Assembly (NCBI RefSeq): GCF_905171765.1
Contig: NC_053391.1
Coordinates: 685,157,257 to 685,221,256, forward strand
DNA length: 64,000 nucleotides
Direction of reading: 5' to 3'
Source of the DNA: Bufo bufo
Lineage: Eukaryota; Chordata; Amphibia; Anura; Bufonidae
Shown here: positions 47,863 through 59,465 of the stretch, piece after piece
Position numbering within the stretch: position 1 is the first letter of the stretch
Layout: every line of letters starts with the position of its first letter
The notes under the pieces: generated by a model
Told to the model about the DNA's origin: nothing
Database searches by the model: none
Seen by the model: the letters and a program-made list of their open reading frames with translations, nothing else
Position numbers and translations under genes: made by a program

Positions 47863-48522
47863 GCGGTAAGCTCTATTGAAAAGATTGCAAGACAAAAAGA
47901 GGTGTGTAAACCAGTGTCTTCTTTTTACGAGGAGCTTACGTTGCAGGCCCTATCACCATTATCCAAATCTTTGACTAGATGGAAGGTAGACATTCCGCAA
48001 CTAGAGGATAGACACGGAAAAGAACTAACATATAATTGGAGAAGTACGTTAATTAGTGCCAGAGATCAATTAATTCAGACTAAGTGGCTACATTGCACAT
48101 ATCTGACACCTGTCAGACTGGAACGGATGGTTAGGTTAGACAGTGCTCAATGTACTAGATATGGTAATGATAGTGGAACCCTGATTCATATGATTTGGAA
48201 TTGCCCAGTGATAGCAGAGTATTGGTCGGAAATTCATGGGTTCCTCAATGAGAAACTGGGTCTACCAGCAGTCTGCTCCCCAGAGAATAGTCTGTTAGGG
48301 TTGGTAAATGATCGGATCCAAACAAAATACACTAGGATACTTTATCGACTCTTGAGGTTTTATGCCAGGAAATCTATTCTGCTGCATTGGAAGCCTCCGG
48401 CAGTCCCATCAGTTCAACACTGGACTCAGATTATAGATGCGGCTCTACCAATGTACAAATTGACCTTTTATAGCGAGGGGGGAATGCCGAAAAATTTGAG
48501 ACAATCTGGGGACCTTGGTTGA
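47863..48522 (+). pseudogene. L1-like ORF2 C-terminus, open but truncated
   Basis: About 219 residues without a stop: SSFYEELTLQALSPLSKSL, WKVDIPQLEDR, TKWLHCTYLTPVRLERMV, and the Cys/His knuckle region CTRYGNDSGTLIHMIWNCPV with WNCPVIAEYW, then RKSILLHWK and a stop at 48522. This matches the region after the RT in Tx1/L1-type ORF2 proteins. Endonuclease and RT are missing because of 5' truncation. The ATG at 47773 belongs to the flanking older LINE in another orientation and is not a real start. Confidence 0.85.
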
Positions 48523-48972
48523 GAGCCAGATCAGTGATCATTTAGGATTGAGGGAGACAATCAGTCAATGGCCGGGGGTGGGAGGTGTAGGCCAGACCGC
48601 TCAACATATGGTAGTTGCTAGTCCGATCCCATTAGCAATAGACCGCCGTTGGGAGCGGAAAAGAGACAGAGCCTTTAATGATTGACCATTTACAATAACT
48701 AGTTGAAGGAAGAGGAATTGCAGCGCTGGGGTGTGAGTGGATGGGGCATCACTTCTGGAGTTGATGAAGCTAAATAACAATCCATAAACTGATATGTACT
48801 GATGTTCTTGAATAAGAGTATGTAACGAAGTATCGTTATGATGTACACAAATATTGAGCATGTACAAGTGATGCTGTCGACTCTAGTCTTGAAACCGTGT
48901 TGTAAGTCGGTTTTTCATGTCTTTTTTTGAAAAAAAAAGAAAGCTTTAAATAAAGACTATTAAAAAAAATAA
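47863..48972 (+). mobile_element. Tx1/L1-type LINE 3' end, 10-bp target duplication
   Basis: 5'-truncated LINE flanked by AAGATTGAAC (47853-47862 and 48973-48982). Coding end 47863-48522, 3' UTR to about 48950, poly(A) signal AATAAA at 48949-48954 and an A-rich tail (48961-48972). Truncation at the 5' end, an A tail and variable-length duplications are the usual result of target-primed reverse transcription. Confidence 0.88.
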
Positions 48973-49175
48973 AAGATTGAACCTGGTAGAGGGATAGATA
49001 ACGTGCGGAAAACATAAAGAATGCGTGGTAGAAATAACATTTTGTACAGAACTATCCTGCCCATCCAGCTCATGTTTCGACAACCTGTCCAATTCTTCAG
49101 CCAGAGTTTTAATAAGAGGAGGATAGTTTGCTCTCACTAACTGCGAGGTTGAGGGGGTGACTTGCCGCATTTTGA

Positions 49176-52010
49176 CGTACTGTTACTTCATGATGATCGG
49201 GCGGGCCAAGCAGTCACTGATAGCCGGGCCCCTGCTGTATCCACCGGCATCGCTGTAAAAGCCGATGCCGGTGGATTAACCCCTTTTATGCCGCAGTCAG
49301 CGCTGACCGCGGCATAGAAGGGGTTTGCGGGCAGTGAAGGAGCCCATCGGGTCTCCGCTCTGCGGTGACGGTGAACTGATGGGTGAGAAGACAGCCAGAT
49401 TCCTTGCTGAGGCATCTACGAAAGCTTGCGACCTGTTAGTGTATTACTCAGTGTACAGGCAATACATATGTACAGATGTATTGTAATGCATTGCAGAGGG
49501 GATCAGACCCCCAAATGTTGAAGTCTCAGAGCGGGACAGAAATAAAGTAAAAAAAAAAAAAGTAAAATAAAATCGTTTTAATAATAAAAAATTACGTTTC
49601 AAGTAAAAAAAAGAAAAAAAGCTATTTTCCCTGATTTTATAATAAAACATAGAAAAAAAAGAAAAAACATACATATTCGGTATCGCCGCATCCGTAACGA
49701 CCGTATCTATAAATATATCACATGATCCACCCCTTCTGATAAACACCGTAAAAAAAAACGGTGTCAAAAAAGCCATTTTTGTCACCTTACATCACAAAAA
49801 GTGCAACCGCAAGCGATCAAAAAGGCGAATGCCCCCCAAAATGGTACCAATCAAGCTGTCACCTCATTCCACAAAAAATGAGCCCCTACATAAGGCAATC
49901 GCCCTAAGAATTAAAAAACTATAGCTCTCAGAATATGGAGACACTAAAACATAATTTTTTTTGTTTCAAAAATGCTATTATTGTGTTAAAGTAAAATAAA
50001 TAAAAAAAGTTGACATATCAGGTATCCCCGCATCCGTAACAACCTGCTCTATAAAAATATCACATTACCTAACCCCTCAGATGAACACCATAAAAAATAA
50101 AATAAAAACAGTACCAAAAAGGCGTATGGTAGTATTAATCAAAGCGTCAGCTTATCCTTCAAAAAATGAGACTCTACCTAAGACAATTGGCCAAAAAACA
50201 AAAAAGCTATGGCTTTCAGACTATGGAGACACCAAAACATCATTTTTTTGGTTTCAAAAATGCATTTATTGTGTAAAACTTAAATAAGAAAAAGTAGACA
50301 AATTAGGTATTGCCTCGTCCGTAACGACCTGCTCTATAAAAATATCACTTGACCTAACCCCTCTGGTGAACGCTGTAAAAATAAATAATTAAAAACTGTG
50401 CCAAAACAACCAGTTTTTTGGTCACCTTGCCCCATAAAGTGTAATAATGAATAATCCAAAAATCATATGTATCCAAAAATGCTACCAATAAAAACATCAA
50501 CTCTTCCTGCAAAAAACGAGCCCCTGCACAAGACGATCGGCAGAAAAATAAAAAAATATGGCGTTCAGAAAATGGAGACACAAAAACCATTTTTTTTTCC
50601 AAAAATGCTTTATTATTTAAAACTAAAACAAACAAATAAGTAGACATATTCGATATCATTGTGTCTGTCACAACCTGCTCTATAAAAATAGCACATGATC
50701 TAACCTGTCAGATGAACCTTGTAAAAAACAAAAAAAGAAATCTGTGCCAGAACCGCCATTTTTTGGTTTCCTTGCCTCACAAAAAACGCAATATAGAGCG
50801 ATCAAAAATAATATGTCCCCCAAAATAGTGCCAATAAAACTGTCACCTTATCCCGTAGTTTCCAAAATGGTCACTTTTCGGGAGTTCCTACTGTAGGGGT
50901 GCATCAGGGGGGCTTCAAATGGGAAATGGTGTCTAAAAACCAGTCCAGCAAAATCTGCCTTTCAAAAAAACATACGGCGTTCCTTTCCCTCTGCACCCTG
51001 CCAAGTGCCCGTACATCAGTTTACGACCACATGTGGGGTGTTTCTGTAAACCGCAGAATCAGGGTAATAAATATTGAGTTTTGTCTGGCTGTTAAACCTC
51101 GATGTGTTAAAGAAAAAAATGGATTAAAATGGAAAATCTGCCCAAAAAGTGAAATTTTCTAATTTCCTCTCCATTTTCCTTTAATTCTTGTGGAACACCT
51201 AAAGGGTTAAGATAGTTTGTAAAATCTGTTTTGTTTTTCCGTTTCCGTTTTTTGCATTCCGTATACGGTCTGTATACGGAACCATTCATTTGAATGGGTC
51301 CGCCAAAAAAAAAAAACGGAATGTACTCTGTATGCATTCCGCTTCCGTATTTCCTCTTCCGTTCAAAGATAGAACATGTCCTATTATTGTCCGCATAACG
51401 GACAAGGATAGGACTGTTCTATCAGGGGCCAGCTGTTCCGTTCTGCAAAAAATGGAATGCACACGGACGTCATCTGTATTTTTTGCGGATCTGTTTTTTG
51501 CGGACCGCAAAATACTAAAAAAGCCATTTGGTCGTGTGCAATAGGCATAACTTGAGGGGTGTAGTTTCTAAAATGGGGTCATTTATGGCTGGTTTCTACT
51601 ATGTAAGCCTCACAAAGTGACTTCAGAACTGAATTGCTCCTTAAAAAGTGGGTTTTGGACATTTTTGGGAATTGCTTCTAAAATTCTAAGCCTTCTAAAG
51701 TCCTAAAATAAAATTACATTTACAAAATGATGGCAACATAAAGTAGACATATGCGGAATGTTAAGTAATAAATATTTTATGAGGTATCAATTTCTGTTTT
51801 GTAAGCAGAGAAATTTGGTAAATTTGGGATTTTTTCATAAATAAAGGTGAAATATATTGACAATGTGTCACGAGAAAACATTCTTAGAATGGATAAGATA
51901 AGTAAAAGTGTTCCAAAGTTATTACCACATAAAGTGACACATGTCAGATTTGCAAAAACTGGCCCGGGGTAGAAGGGGTTATTTGTTGACCTGTTTGCTG
52001 CTTTGTTATT
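49176..52010. repeat. Complex AT-rich interspersed repeat with about 0.3-kb internal units
   Basis: A long non-coding repeat. After a GC-rich head (49190-49400, with an inverted GATGCCGGTGGATTAACCCC / CACCGGCATCG step) there are four related units anchored by GTATCGCCGCATCCGTAACG-like phrases at about 49681, 50021, 50307 and 50652 (spacing 286-345 bp). Each has a CTCTATAAAAATATCAC and a GAGCCCCTAC-like segment. It continues through 50850-51200 and, beyond MITE E, 51550-52010. No open frame or known protein; most likely a non-autonomous dispersed element. Confidence 0.7.
51210..51549. mobile_element. MITE E, degraded termini, inside the complex repeat
   Basis: The interior resembles MITE C (CCGTATACGG, GAACATGTCCTATTATTG, TTGCGGATC). 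The right end GGTCGTGTGCAATAGGCATA resembles the family terminus. The left end is not clear, so the start is approximate. The surrounding repeat resumes at about 51550. Confidence 0.65.
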
Positions 52011-52062
52011 TAAGACTCTGCTTGTACGGAACATGTTGGCGCTTTATAAATACAGAGTATTA

Positions 52063-52396
52063 GGCTAGGTCTACACGACGACATTTGTCGCGCGACAATA
52101 AGTTGCGCGACAAATAGGGCGCAACGTTTGTCGCGCGACATTTTGTTGCACCAATGTCGCGCGACAATTTTTATAATGGCAGTCTATGGTGTCGCACTGC
52201 AACATGCAACATGCTGCGACTGCGACGCAACAGTCACAGAAAAATCCATCTCGTTGGATTTTCTACGACTGTTGCGTCGCAGTCGCAGCATGTTGCATGT
52301 TGCAGTGCGACACCATAGACTGCCATTATAAAAATTGTTGCGCGACATTGGTGCAACAAAATGTTGCGCGACAAATGTCGTCGTGTAGACCTAGCC
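52063..52396. mobile_element. Near-perfect 334-bp palindromic MITE F
   Basis: Both halves are almost exact inverted copies (GGCTAGGTCTACACGACGAC at the left; its complement at the right end) around a short centre near 52238-52260 (AAATCCATCTCGTTGGATTT). The interior repeats GTCGCGCGAC and TTGCGCGAC. Flanks are TTA and TAA. Transcribed RNA would form a hairpin of about 160 bp. The small frames inside are products of the palindrome. Confidence 0.9.
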
Positions 52397-52737
52397 TAAG
52401 TCTTAGATTTCTTAATGTTCTCGGATTACTAATGGTCCCCATAGCGGAGGAGATTATGGCATATCCTAGTGATGGGAAGCCCCTTCAAAGTAAGGCATCT
52501 GGTAAAAAAATTATGTCACTTCTAACTGATGCCAGTATTCTTAGGTTAATGTCTCTTTAAAATTGAATGGAAACAGTTACGTACTGGTGATAACTGGTGA
52601 TAAGTGGTACTGCGCTGTTTTATATCTTTTGATCAGCTACCTGCAAAATAATATCCTGGGTCTTCTTGTATGGAAGACTTTACCCAAAGGTCACTTGTAC
52701 TACTGCTAAATTGTGCTCATTCCTTGACTACTGGATG

Positions 52738-54700
52738 CTTACTTATCCTGTACTGATCCTAAGTTACCTCCTGTATTATACTCCAGAGCTGCACTCACTA
52801 TTCTGCTGGTGCAGTCACTGTGTATATACATTACATTACTTATCCTGTACTGATCCTGAGTTACATCCTCTATTATACTCCAGAGCTGCACTCACTATTC
52901 TGCTGGTGCAGTCACTGTGTATATACATTACATTACTTATCCTGTACTGATCCTGAGTTACATCCTGTATTATACTCCAGAGCTGCGCTCACTATTCTGC
53001 TGGTGCAGTCACTGTGTACATACATTACTTATCCTGTACTGATCCTGAGTTACATCCTGTATTATACTCCAGAGCTGCACTCACTATTCTGCTGGTGGAG
53101 TCACTGTGTACATACATTACATTACTTATCCTGTACTGATCCTCAGTTACATCCTGTATTATCCTCCAGAGCTGCACTCACTATTCTGCTGGTGCAGTCA
53201 CTGTGTACATACATTACTTATCCTGTACTGATCCTGAGTTACATCCTGTATTATACTCCAGAGCTGCACTCACTATTCTGCTGGTGGAGTCACTGTGTAC
53301 ATACATTACTTATCCTGTACTGATCCTAAGTTACATCCTGTATTATACTCCAGAGCTGCACTCACTATTCTGCTGGTGGAGTCACTGTGTACATACATTA
53401 CTTATCCTGTACTGATCCAGAGTAACATCCTGTATTATACTCCAGAGCTGCACTCACTATTCTGCTGGTGGAGTCACTGTGTACATACATTACTTATCCT
53501 GTACTGATCCTGAGTTGCATCCTGTATTATACTCCAGAGCTGCACTCACTATTCTGCTGGTGGAGTCACTGTGTACATACATTACATTACTTATCCTGTA
53601 CTGATCCTCAGTTACATCCTGTATTATACTCCAGAGCTGCACTCACTATTCTGCTGGTGCAGTCACAGTGTACATACATTACTTATCCTGTACTGATCCT
53701 GAGTTACATCCTGTATTATACTCCAGAGCTGCACTCACTATTCTGCTGGTGGAGTCACTGTGTACATACATTACTTATCCTGTACTGATCCTGAGTTACA
53801 TGCTGTATTATACTCCAGAGCTGCACTCACTATTCTGCTGGTGCAGTCACTGTGTACATACATTACATTACTTATCCTGTACTGATCCTGAGTTACATCC
53901 TGTATTATACTCCAGAGCTGCACTCGCTATTCTGCTGGTGCAGTCACTGTGTACATACATTACATTACTTATCCTGTACTGATCCTCAGTTACATCCTGT
54001 ATTATACTCCAGAGCTGCACTCACTATTCTGCTGGTGCAGTCACTGTGTACATACATTACTTATCCTGTACTGATCCTGAGTTACATCCTGTATTATACT
54101 CCAGAGCTGCACTCACTATTCTGCTGGTGGAGTCACTGTGTACATACATTACTTATCCTGTACTGATCCTAAGTTACATCCTGTATTATACTCCAGAGCT
54201 GCACTCACTATTCTGCTGGTGGAGTCACTGTGTACATACATTACTTATCCTGTACTGATCCTGAGTTACATCCTGTATTATACTCCAGAGCTGCACTCAC
54301 TATTCTGCTGGTGGAGTCACTGTGTACATACATTACTTATCCTGTACTGATCCTCAGTTACATCCTGTATTATACTCCAGAGCTGCACTCACTATTCTGC
54401 TGGTGCAGTCACTGTGTACATACATTACTTATCCTGTACTGATCCTGAGTTACATGCTGTATTATACTCCAGAGCTGCACTCACTATTCTGCTGGTGCAG
54501 TCACTGTGTACATACATTACATTACTTATCCTGTACTGATCCTGAGTTACATCCTGTATTATACTCCAGAGCTGCACTCACTATTCTGCTGGTGCAGTCA
54601 CTGTGTACATACATTACTTATCCTGTACTGATCCTGAGTTACATCCTGTATTATACTCCAGAGCTGCACTCACTATTCTGCTGGTGGCGTCTCTCTGTAC
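52738..54700. repeat. 92/97-bp satellite, about 21 units
   Basis: Tandem unit containing TTATCCTGTACTGATCCTGA, then ATTATACTCCAGAGCTGCAC, then CTGCTGGTG[C/G]AGTCACTGTG and TACATACATTAC. Two lengths alternate: 92 bp, or 97 bp with an extra ATTAC. Frames of up to 167 codons run through it only because the unit has few stops; 92 is not a multiple of three and the frame rotates. Not protein-coding. Confidence 0.95.
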
Positions 54701-55494
54701 ATAATTATACTTCCCTTGGGCTCATCTTGATGGGAATGTTACTCTACTTTCCTGGACACTTTGTCACCACTTTCCCCTCAGGGGTGTAATTTTGTTCGCA
54801 TCACTGGCAGGAGTTTCCGTCCCTCGGCGGTGTCGCTGGGTGATGTGTATATAGGCTCCGTGCCACCAGCCACATCACAGCCACACTGGTGTCACTCTGG
54901 GAATCGCATCTTCTGAAGGTGGAGCCATAAACCAGTGATTCAACTGAATAAAAAGTAAATGATCAACTTCTCTGTTTGTCCAGAGCTGCAAAACTTTATC
55001 TGTGAAAGTTCCTGGGGCTCCAGTTGCAGATCAGCAGTGTGGCAGGTAAGTGCCCATATAGGGGACTGCTGGTCACATACCTGTGCCCTACATGCCCCCT
55101 CTCTCTTCCGTAAGATGATGGGGGTTACTGTCCGTCCTCTTTGTGTTTTACAGCTCAGTGAATCATTTTGTAAATGAATGCAGAACCGGATCATGTTCTT
55201 TCTTGCATTTAGTATATACAGATGGAGCAGGGCTGAGTTTGTCAGGTATTTCTTTAGGTACGCAATGTTCGTGCAGACTTGTACTCCCAATGTGACTATG
55301 CACAACATTATAATTACATGACTTAAACCTTAGATCACATTTAGCACTGCTACATGGGAAAGCTTGGGCAGTTCAACATGGGCTGTATTCACACCCGTCA
55401 CCTGCAGGTTGATCTGTCCAATGATGGAGAAAAAGAAGAAGAGATCACACAGTGGATCAGAGCACAGTCAAGTCCTATCAAGTTGTCCTGTGCT
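54701..55494. other. Intergenic, no gene seen
   Basis: About 800 bp of non-repeat sequence. Frames of 70-120 codons on either strand show no domain. Nothing else recognised. Confidence 0.5.
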
Positions 55495-56600
55495 GCATCT
55501 GACAAACCAAGCTCTGCTGCATCTGATTGTCCTAGCTCTTCTGCATCTGATTGTCCTAGCTCTGCTGCATCTGATTGTCCTAGCTCTGCTGCATCTGACA
55601 AATCTAGCTCTGCTGCATCTGATTGATTGTCCTAGCTCTGCTGCATCTGATTGTCCTAGCTCTGCTGCATCTGATTGTCCTAGATCTGCTGCATCTGATT
55701 GTCCTAGCTCTGCTGCATCTGATTGTCCTAGCTCTGCTGCATCTGATTGATTGTCCTAGCTCTGCTGCATCTGATTGTCCTAGCTCTGCTGCATCTGATT
55801 GTCCTAGCTCTGCTGCATCTGATTGTCCTAGATCTGCTGCATCTTACAAATTCCGCCCTTCTTTATTAGACAACTTTATCTCTACTGCGTGACAAACTTT
55901 GCTGTACTGAATCTACCAAGTCAAACTCAACTGTACTGCATATGACAAACTCAGCTCTGTTTATTCTGATTAATTTATCACAGCAATGACCAAGTTAGTT
56001 CTGCTATATCTGAAAACCATCATTCTGCAATAGCTGGTAAAAGTCAGCCTTGCATCATCCGATAAAGTGATTTCTGAAATAGGTGACAGTTTTGCTACAT
56101 TTGGCAAACTCTCTTTTGCAATATCTGACAGACTCAGCTCTGTTGGATGTGAACAATTCAATTCTGCTTCATCTGTAAAACAAAGCACTTCTACATATGG
56201 CAAACTTCTCATCCGTACTCTGTTTTGCTACATCTGACATGATTTTTGTAGTTGCCGGCAAACTCAGCTCTGCTTCATCTGATAAACTAATTTCTGATAT
56301 GGTTGTGGGTTTTGCTACATCTGACAAACTCAGTGCTGCCACAGTCTGTGCTTTAGCTGATATAGAAAGCACTGCTACATCTGGGTTCCGATCCGTGCTT
56401 CCGTTCCGCATCAGTGAATGGGTCCGCATCCGTGATGCGAAGTGCACACGGGCCGGTGCCCATGTATTGCGGACCCGCCGAATGCGGGCCGCAATACGGC
56501 CACGGGCACACAACGTTCGTGTGCAAGAGGCCTTAGGCAGATTCTACTTTGCTACATCGGATAAACTTAGCCCTACTGCATTTGACAAACCCAGCTCTCC
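55495..56600. repeat. 24-bp minisatellite with decayed extension
   Basis: About 14 clear copies (55495-55850) of a 24-bp unit GCTCTGCTGCATCTGATTGT plus CCTA. Because 24 is a multiple of three, each frame gives an octapeptide repeat (for example SSAASDCP), but four-base insertions break it. A decayed form (GCTACATCTGACAAACTCAG) continues to about 56600, interrupted by MITE G. Confidence 0.9.
56392..56535. mobile_element. MITE G, one terminus only
   Basis: Within the decayed 24-bp repeat. The interior GATCCGTGCTTCCGTTCCGC and the right terminus CGTTCGTGTGCAAGAGGCC with TTA match the MITE family. The expected left terminus is missing, so it is truncated. Confidence 0.65.
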
Positions 56601-56984
56601 AATCTAACAAATCTGATAGCATGGGCAAAATTATCCCCAAATAAGTTGGCGATTTATTCATGCCAGTAATAATGGTGCAGTGGCAGCGCCAACTGTGTGC
56701 CCTCTTTTGAGAAGGGCAGTAAAATACAGATGTAGCAGAGCTGAGCAATCGGAAGTCTTTCTTTGGTCAACTCCCTCAAATCGGTATATCGGTATTTAAC
56801 CTTAAGTTTCATAAAACCAGATACCTGCGGTCTAACGCTCTGCAGACCCAGAACGTCACGGTTCTACCCCGCAAGTTGTGTAATACCGGAGAAAACAGGT
56901 TATTAAGTCAGAAGTGTTACAGGAAACAGCAGAGCCGAAAACTGATACTGGGCTGATGTATCCGGGCACTGAGGAGGTAAATCT
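56601..56984. other. Intergenic, no gene seen
   Basis: About 380 bp between the 24-bp repeat and the third 41-bp array; nothing recognised. Confidence 0.5.
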
Positions 56985-58360
56985 AAGCCTCTCATGTGTG
57001 ATACTGTGTGCTGGGCTGATGTATCTAATCTTATATGTGATATTGTCTACTAAGCTGCTGTATCTAAACCTATCATGTGCAATACAGTCTGCTGAGCTGT
57101 GTATCTAATCCTCTCCTGTGTGATACTGTCTGCTGAGCTGTGTATCTAATCCTCTCCTGTGTGATACTGTCTGCTGAGCTGTGTATCTAATCCTATCCTG
57201 TGTGATACTGTCTGCTGAGCTGTGTATCTAATCCTCTCCTGTGTGATACTGTCTGCTGAGCTGTGTATCTAATCCTATCCTGTGTGATACTGTCTCCTGA
57301 GCTGTGTATCTAATCCTATCCTGTGTGATACTGTCTGCTGAGCTGTGTATCTAATCCTCTCCTGTGTGATACTGTCTGCTGAGCTGTGTATCTAATCCTC
57401 TCCTGTGTGATACTGTCTGCTGAGCTGTGTATCTAATCCTATCCTGTGTGATACTGTTTGCTGAGCTGTGTATCTAATCCTATCCTGTGTGATACTGTCT
57501 GCTGAGCTGCGTATCTAATCCTATCATGTGTGATACAGTCTGCTGAGCTGTGTATCTAATTCTATCATAAGTGAGACTGCCTGCTGAGCTGTGTATCTAA
57601 TCCTATCCTGTGTGATACTGCCTGCTGAGCTGTGTATCTAATCCTATCCTGTGTGATACTGTCTGCTGAGCTGTGTATCTAATCCTATCATGTGTGATAC
57701 TGTCTGCTGAGCTGTGTATCTAATCCTATCATGTGTGATACTGTCTGCTGAGCTGTGTATCTAATCCTATCCTGTGTGATACTGTCTGCTGAGCTGTGTA
57801 TCTAATCCTCTCATGTGTGATACTGTCTGCTGAGCTGTGTATCTAATCCTATCCTGTGTTATACCGTCTGCTGAGCTGTGTATCTAATCCTATCCTGTGT
57901 GATACCGTCTGCTGAGCTGTGTATCTAATCCTATCCTGTGTTATACCGTCTGCTGAGCTGTGTATCTAATTCTATCCTGTGTGATACTGTCTGCTGAGCT
58001 GTGTATCTAATCCTATCCTGTGTGATACTGTCTGCTGAGCTGTGTATCTAATCCTCTCATGTGTGATACTTTCTGCTGAGCTGTGTATCTAATCCTATCC
58101 TGTGTGATACTATCTGCTGAGCTGTGTATCTAATCCTATCATGTTTGATACTGTCTGCTGACATGATGTATCTAAGCCTATGAAACGTGATACTGTCTGC
58201 TGAACTGCTGCATACAAGCCTATTATGTGTGATTCTATCTGCTGTGTATCTAATCCAATGTTTAGAAGATACAGTTATGCTTCTCATGTGCGATACTGTC
58301 TGCCAAGCCCACTGTATCTAAGCCTATCATGAGTGATACCGTCTACTGAGAAGGTGTAAC

Positions 58361-58848
58361 TAAGGCTACTTCCACACTAGCGTTTTTTGCGGATCCGTCA
58401 ATGGATCCGGTTGTATTATGTCTTCTACAGCCATGACGGATCAGTCCCCATTGACTTACATTGTGTGCCAGGACGGATCCGTTTGGCTCTGCTTCGTCAG
58501 GCGGACAGTAAAACGCTGCAGGCGGCCTCCAGAGCGGAATGGAGACTGATCGGAGGCAAACTGATACATTCTGAGCGGAACCTTTTCCATTTAGAATGCA
58601 TTAGGGCAGGAATGGCCAACCTGCGGCTCTCCAGCTGTTGCAAAACTACAACTCCCAGCATGCCTAGACTGCCTACAGCTATCAGCCTATAGCAGGGCAT
58701 GGTGGGAATTGTAGTTTTACAACAGCTGGAGAGCCGCAGGTTGGCCATCCCTGCATTAGGGCAAAACTGATCCGTTTTGGGCCGCTTGTGAGAGCCCTGA
58801 ACGGATCTCATAAACGGAAACCAAAACGCCAGTGTGAAAGTAGCCTTA
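58361..58848. mobile_element. MITE H, host of a nested hAT MITE
   Basis: Termini TAAGGCTACTTCCACACTAG and the end AGTGTGAAAGTAGCCTTA, same family as MITE A. The interior has GGATCCGT steps. Inserted in array 3 and itself interrupted at 58607-58753. Confidence 0.88.
58607..58753. mobile_element. 147-bp hAT MITE with 8-bp duplication
   Basis: Termini CAGGAATGGCCAACCTGCGG and complement ending GGCCATCCCTG; nearly a complete foldback. Flanked by the exact 8-bp repeat CATTAGGG (58599-58606 and 58754-58761). hAT signature; no coding. Confidence 0.93.
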
Positions 58849-58965
58849 GCCTCCCGTGTGTTTTACTGTCTACGGAGCTACTGTCGCTAATCCTATTATA
58901 TGAGAAATTGTCTGCTGAGCTGTGTATCTAAGCTTATCATGTGTGATACTGTCTGCTTAGCCGTT

Positions 58966-59465
58966 ATTAGAAATATCCTGCTTATGAAATAAGTGATTCT
59001 GATGGTAGACATATTTATGAAATTGCCGGTTGTGTAATTCTCTGAAATAGGAATGTGTGTTCATAAAGCTACACGTAAGCCCAAGCAGCTTAACATATTT
59101 GATCATGTTCCTTTAAGAAATGTAAGATGAATTACAAGATGCGTGCTGCCCTGCTAGCTACAGCCATACGGTATAATAATAAGACGATAAAACCTCTTTC
59201 CTTGTGGGATGCCGCTGTGCTGTGTAGGCCTGAGGCCAGTGCGCCCTCTGACAACTTTGTACTTTCTATTAGAGTATTTTTACTAAATTAGTAGGTGGAG
59301 CATTTCAACCAAAACAAGTCAATTAACAGATAACATCAGAACCGGTGACATCGGCTTATAAATAGTAAGCGAAAACCCCATGCTGTGGGTGTGGGATGAT
59401 ACTGAGCGAGCAAAACCGGATAGAGTCGGCAGCTCATGGCTCAGACTCGCGCTGAAATTGCAGGG
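58966..59465. other. Intergenic, no gene seen
   Basis: About 500 bp, nothing recognised beyond short AT-rich stretches. Confidence 0.5.

Larger units (their letters stand above)
46256..49175 (-). pseudogene. Tx1/L1-type LINE ORF2 end, minus strand, split by two insertions
   Basis: Minus-strand coding remnants in order. 49175-48983 has LVRANYPPLIKTLAEELDRL, then SSVQNVIST and a region matching the RT-end segment of L1-like ORF2. After removal of the nested LINE (47863-48972) it continues at 47862 with GGMGRPDLERYYIAF. After MITE D (47253-47509) come HWARSSTKCATHWE, RHCGHKGSLLHIFSDCPKI and RHWKSQSIPSITEV, ending at 46259. The Cys/His part CGHKGSLLHIFSDCP is the C-terminal knuckle region of L1-like ORF2. 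Multiple stops and shifts; 5' truncated. Confidence 0.78.
56985..58965. repeat. 41-bp minisatellite, array 3, with a nested MITE
   Basis: The same 41-bp unit as at 1011-3150 and 14337-21332. About 27 good copies lie between about 57060 and 58170, with decayed copies on both sides. MITE H splits the decayed right end (58361-58848), and repeat copies reappear to about 58965. Variants such as TTATACCG occur here but not in array 2. Confidence 0.95.

Noticed and set aside
46256..48972. Single LINE with a twin-priming 5' inversion
   Set aside because: The two orientations both contain a C-terminal Cys/His region with different sequence, and a 10-bp duplication brackets only the plus-strand part.
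52666..54789. Series of overlapping 70-167-codon frames
   Set aside because: All are translations of the 92/97-bp satellite; the frame rotates each unit.
55354..55892. Ser/Ala/Asp repeat protein in the 24-bp minisatellite
   Set aside because: Frames are repeatedly broken by four-base insertions, and no start, domain or neighbouring gene supports it.
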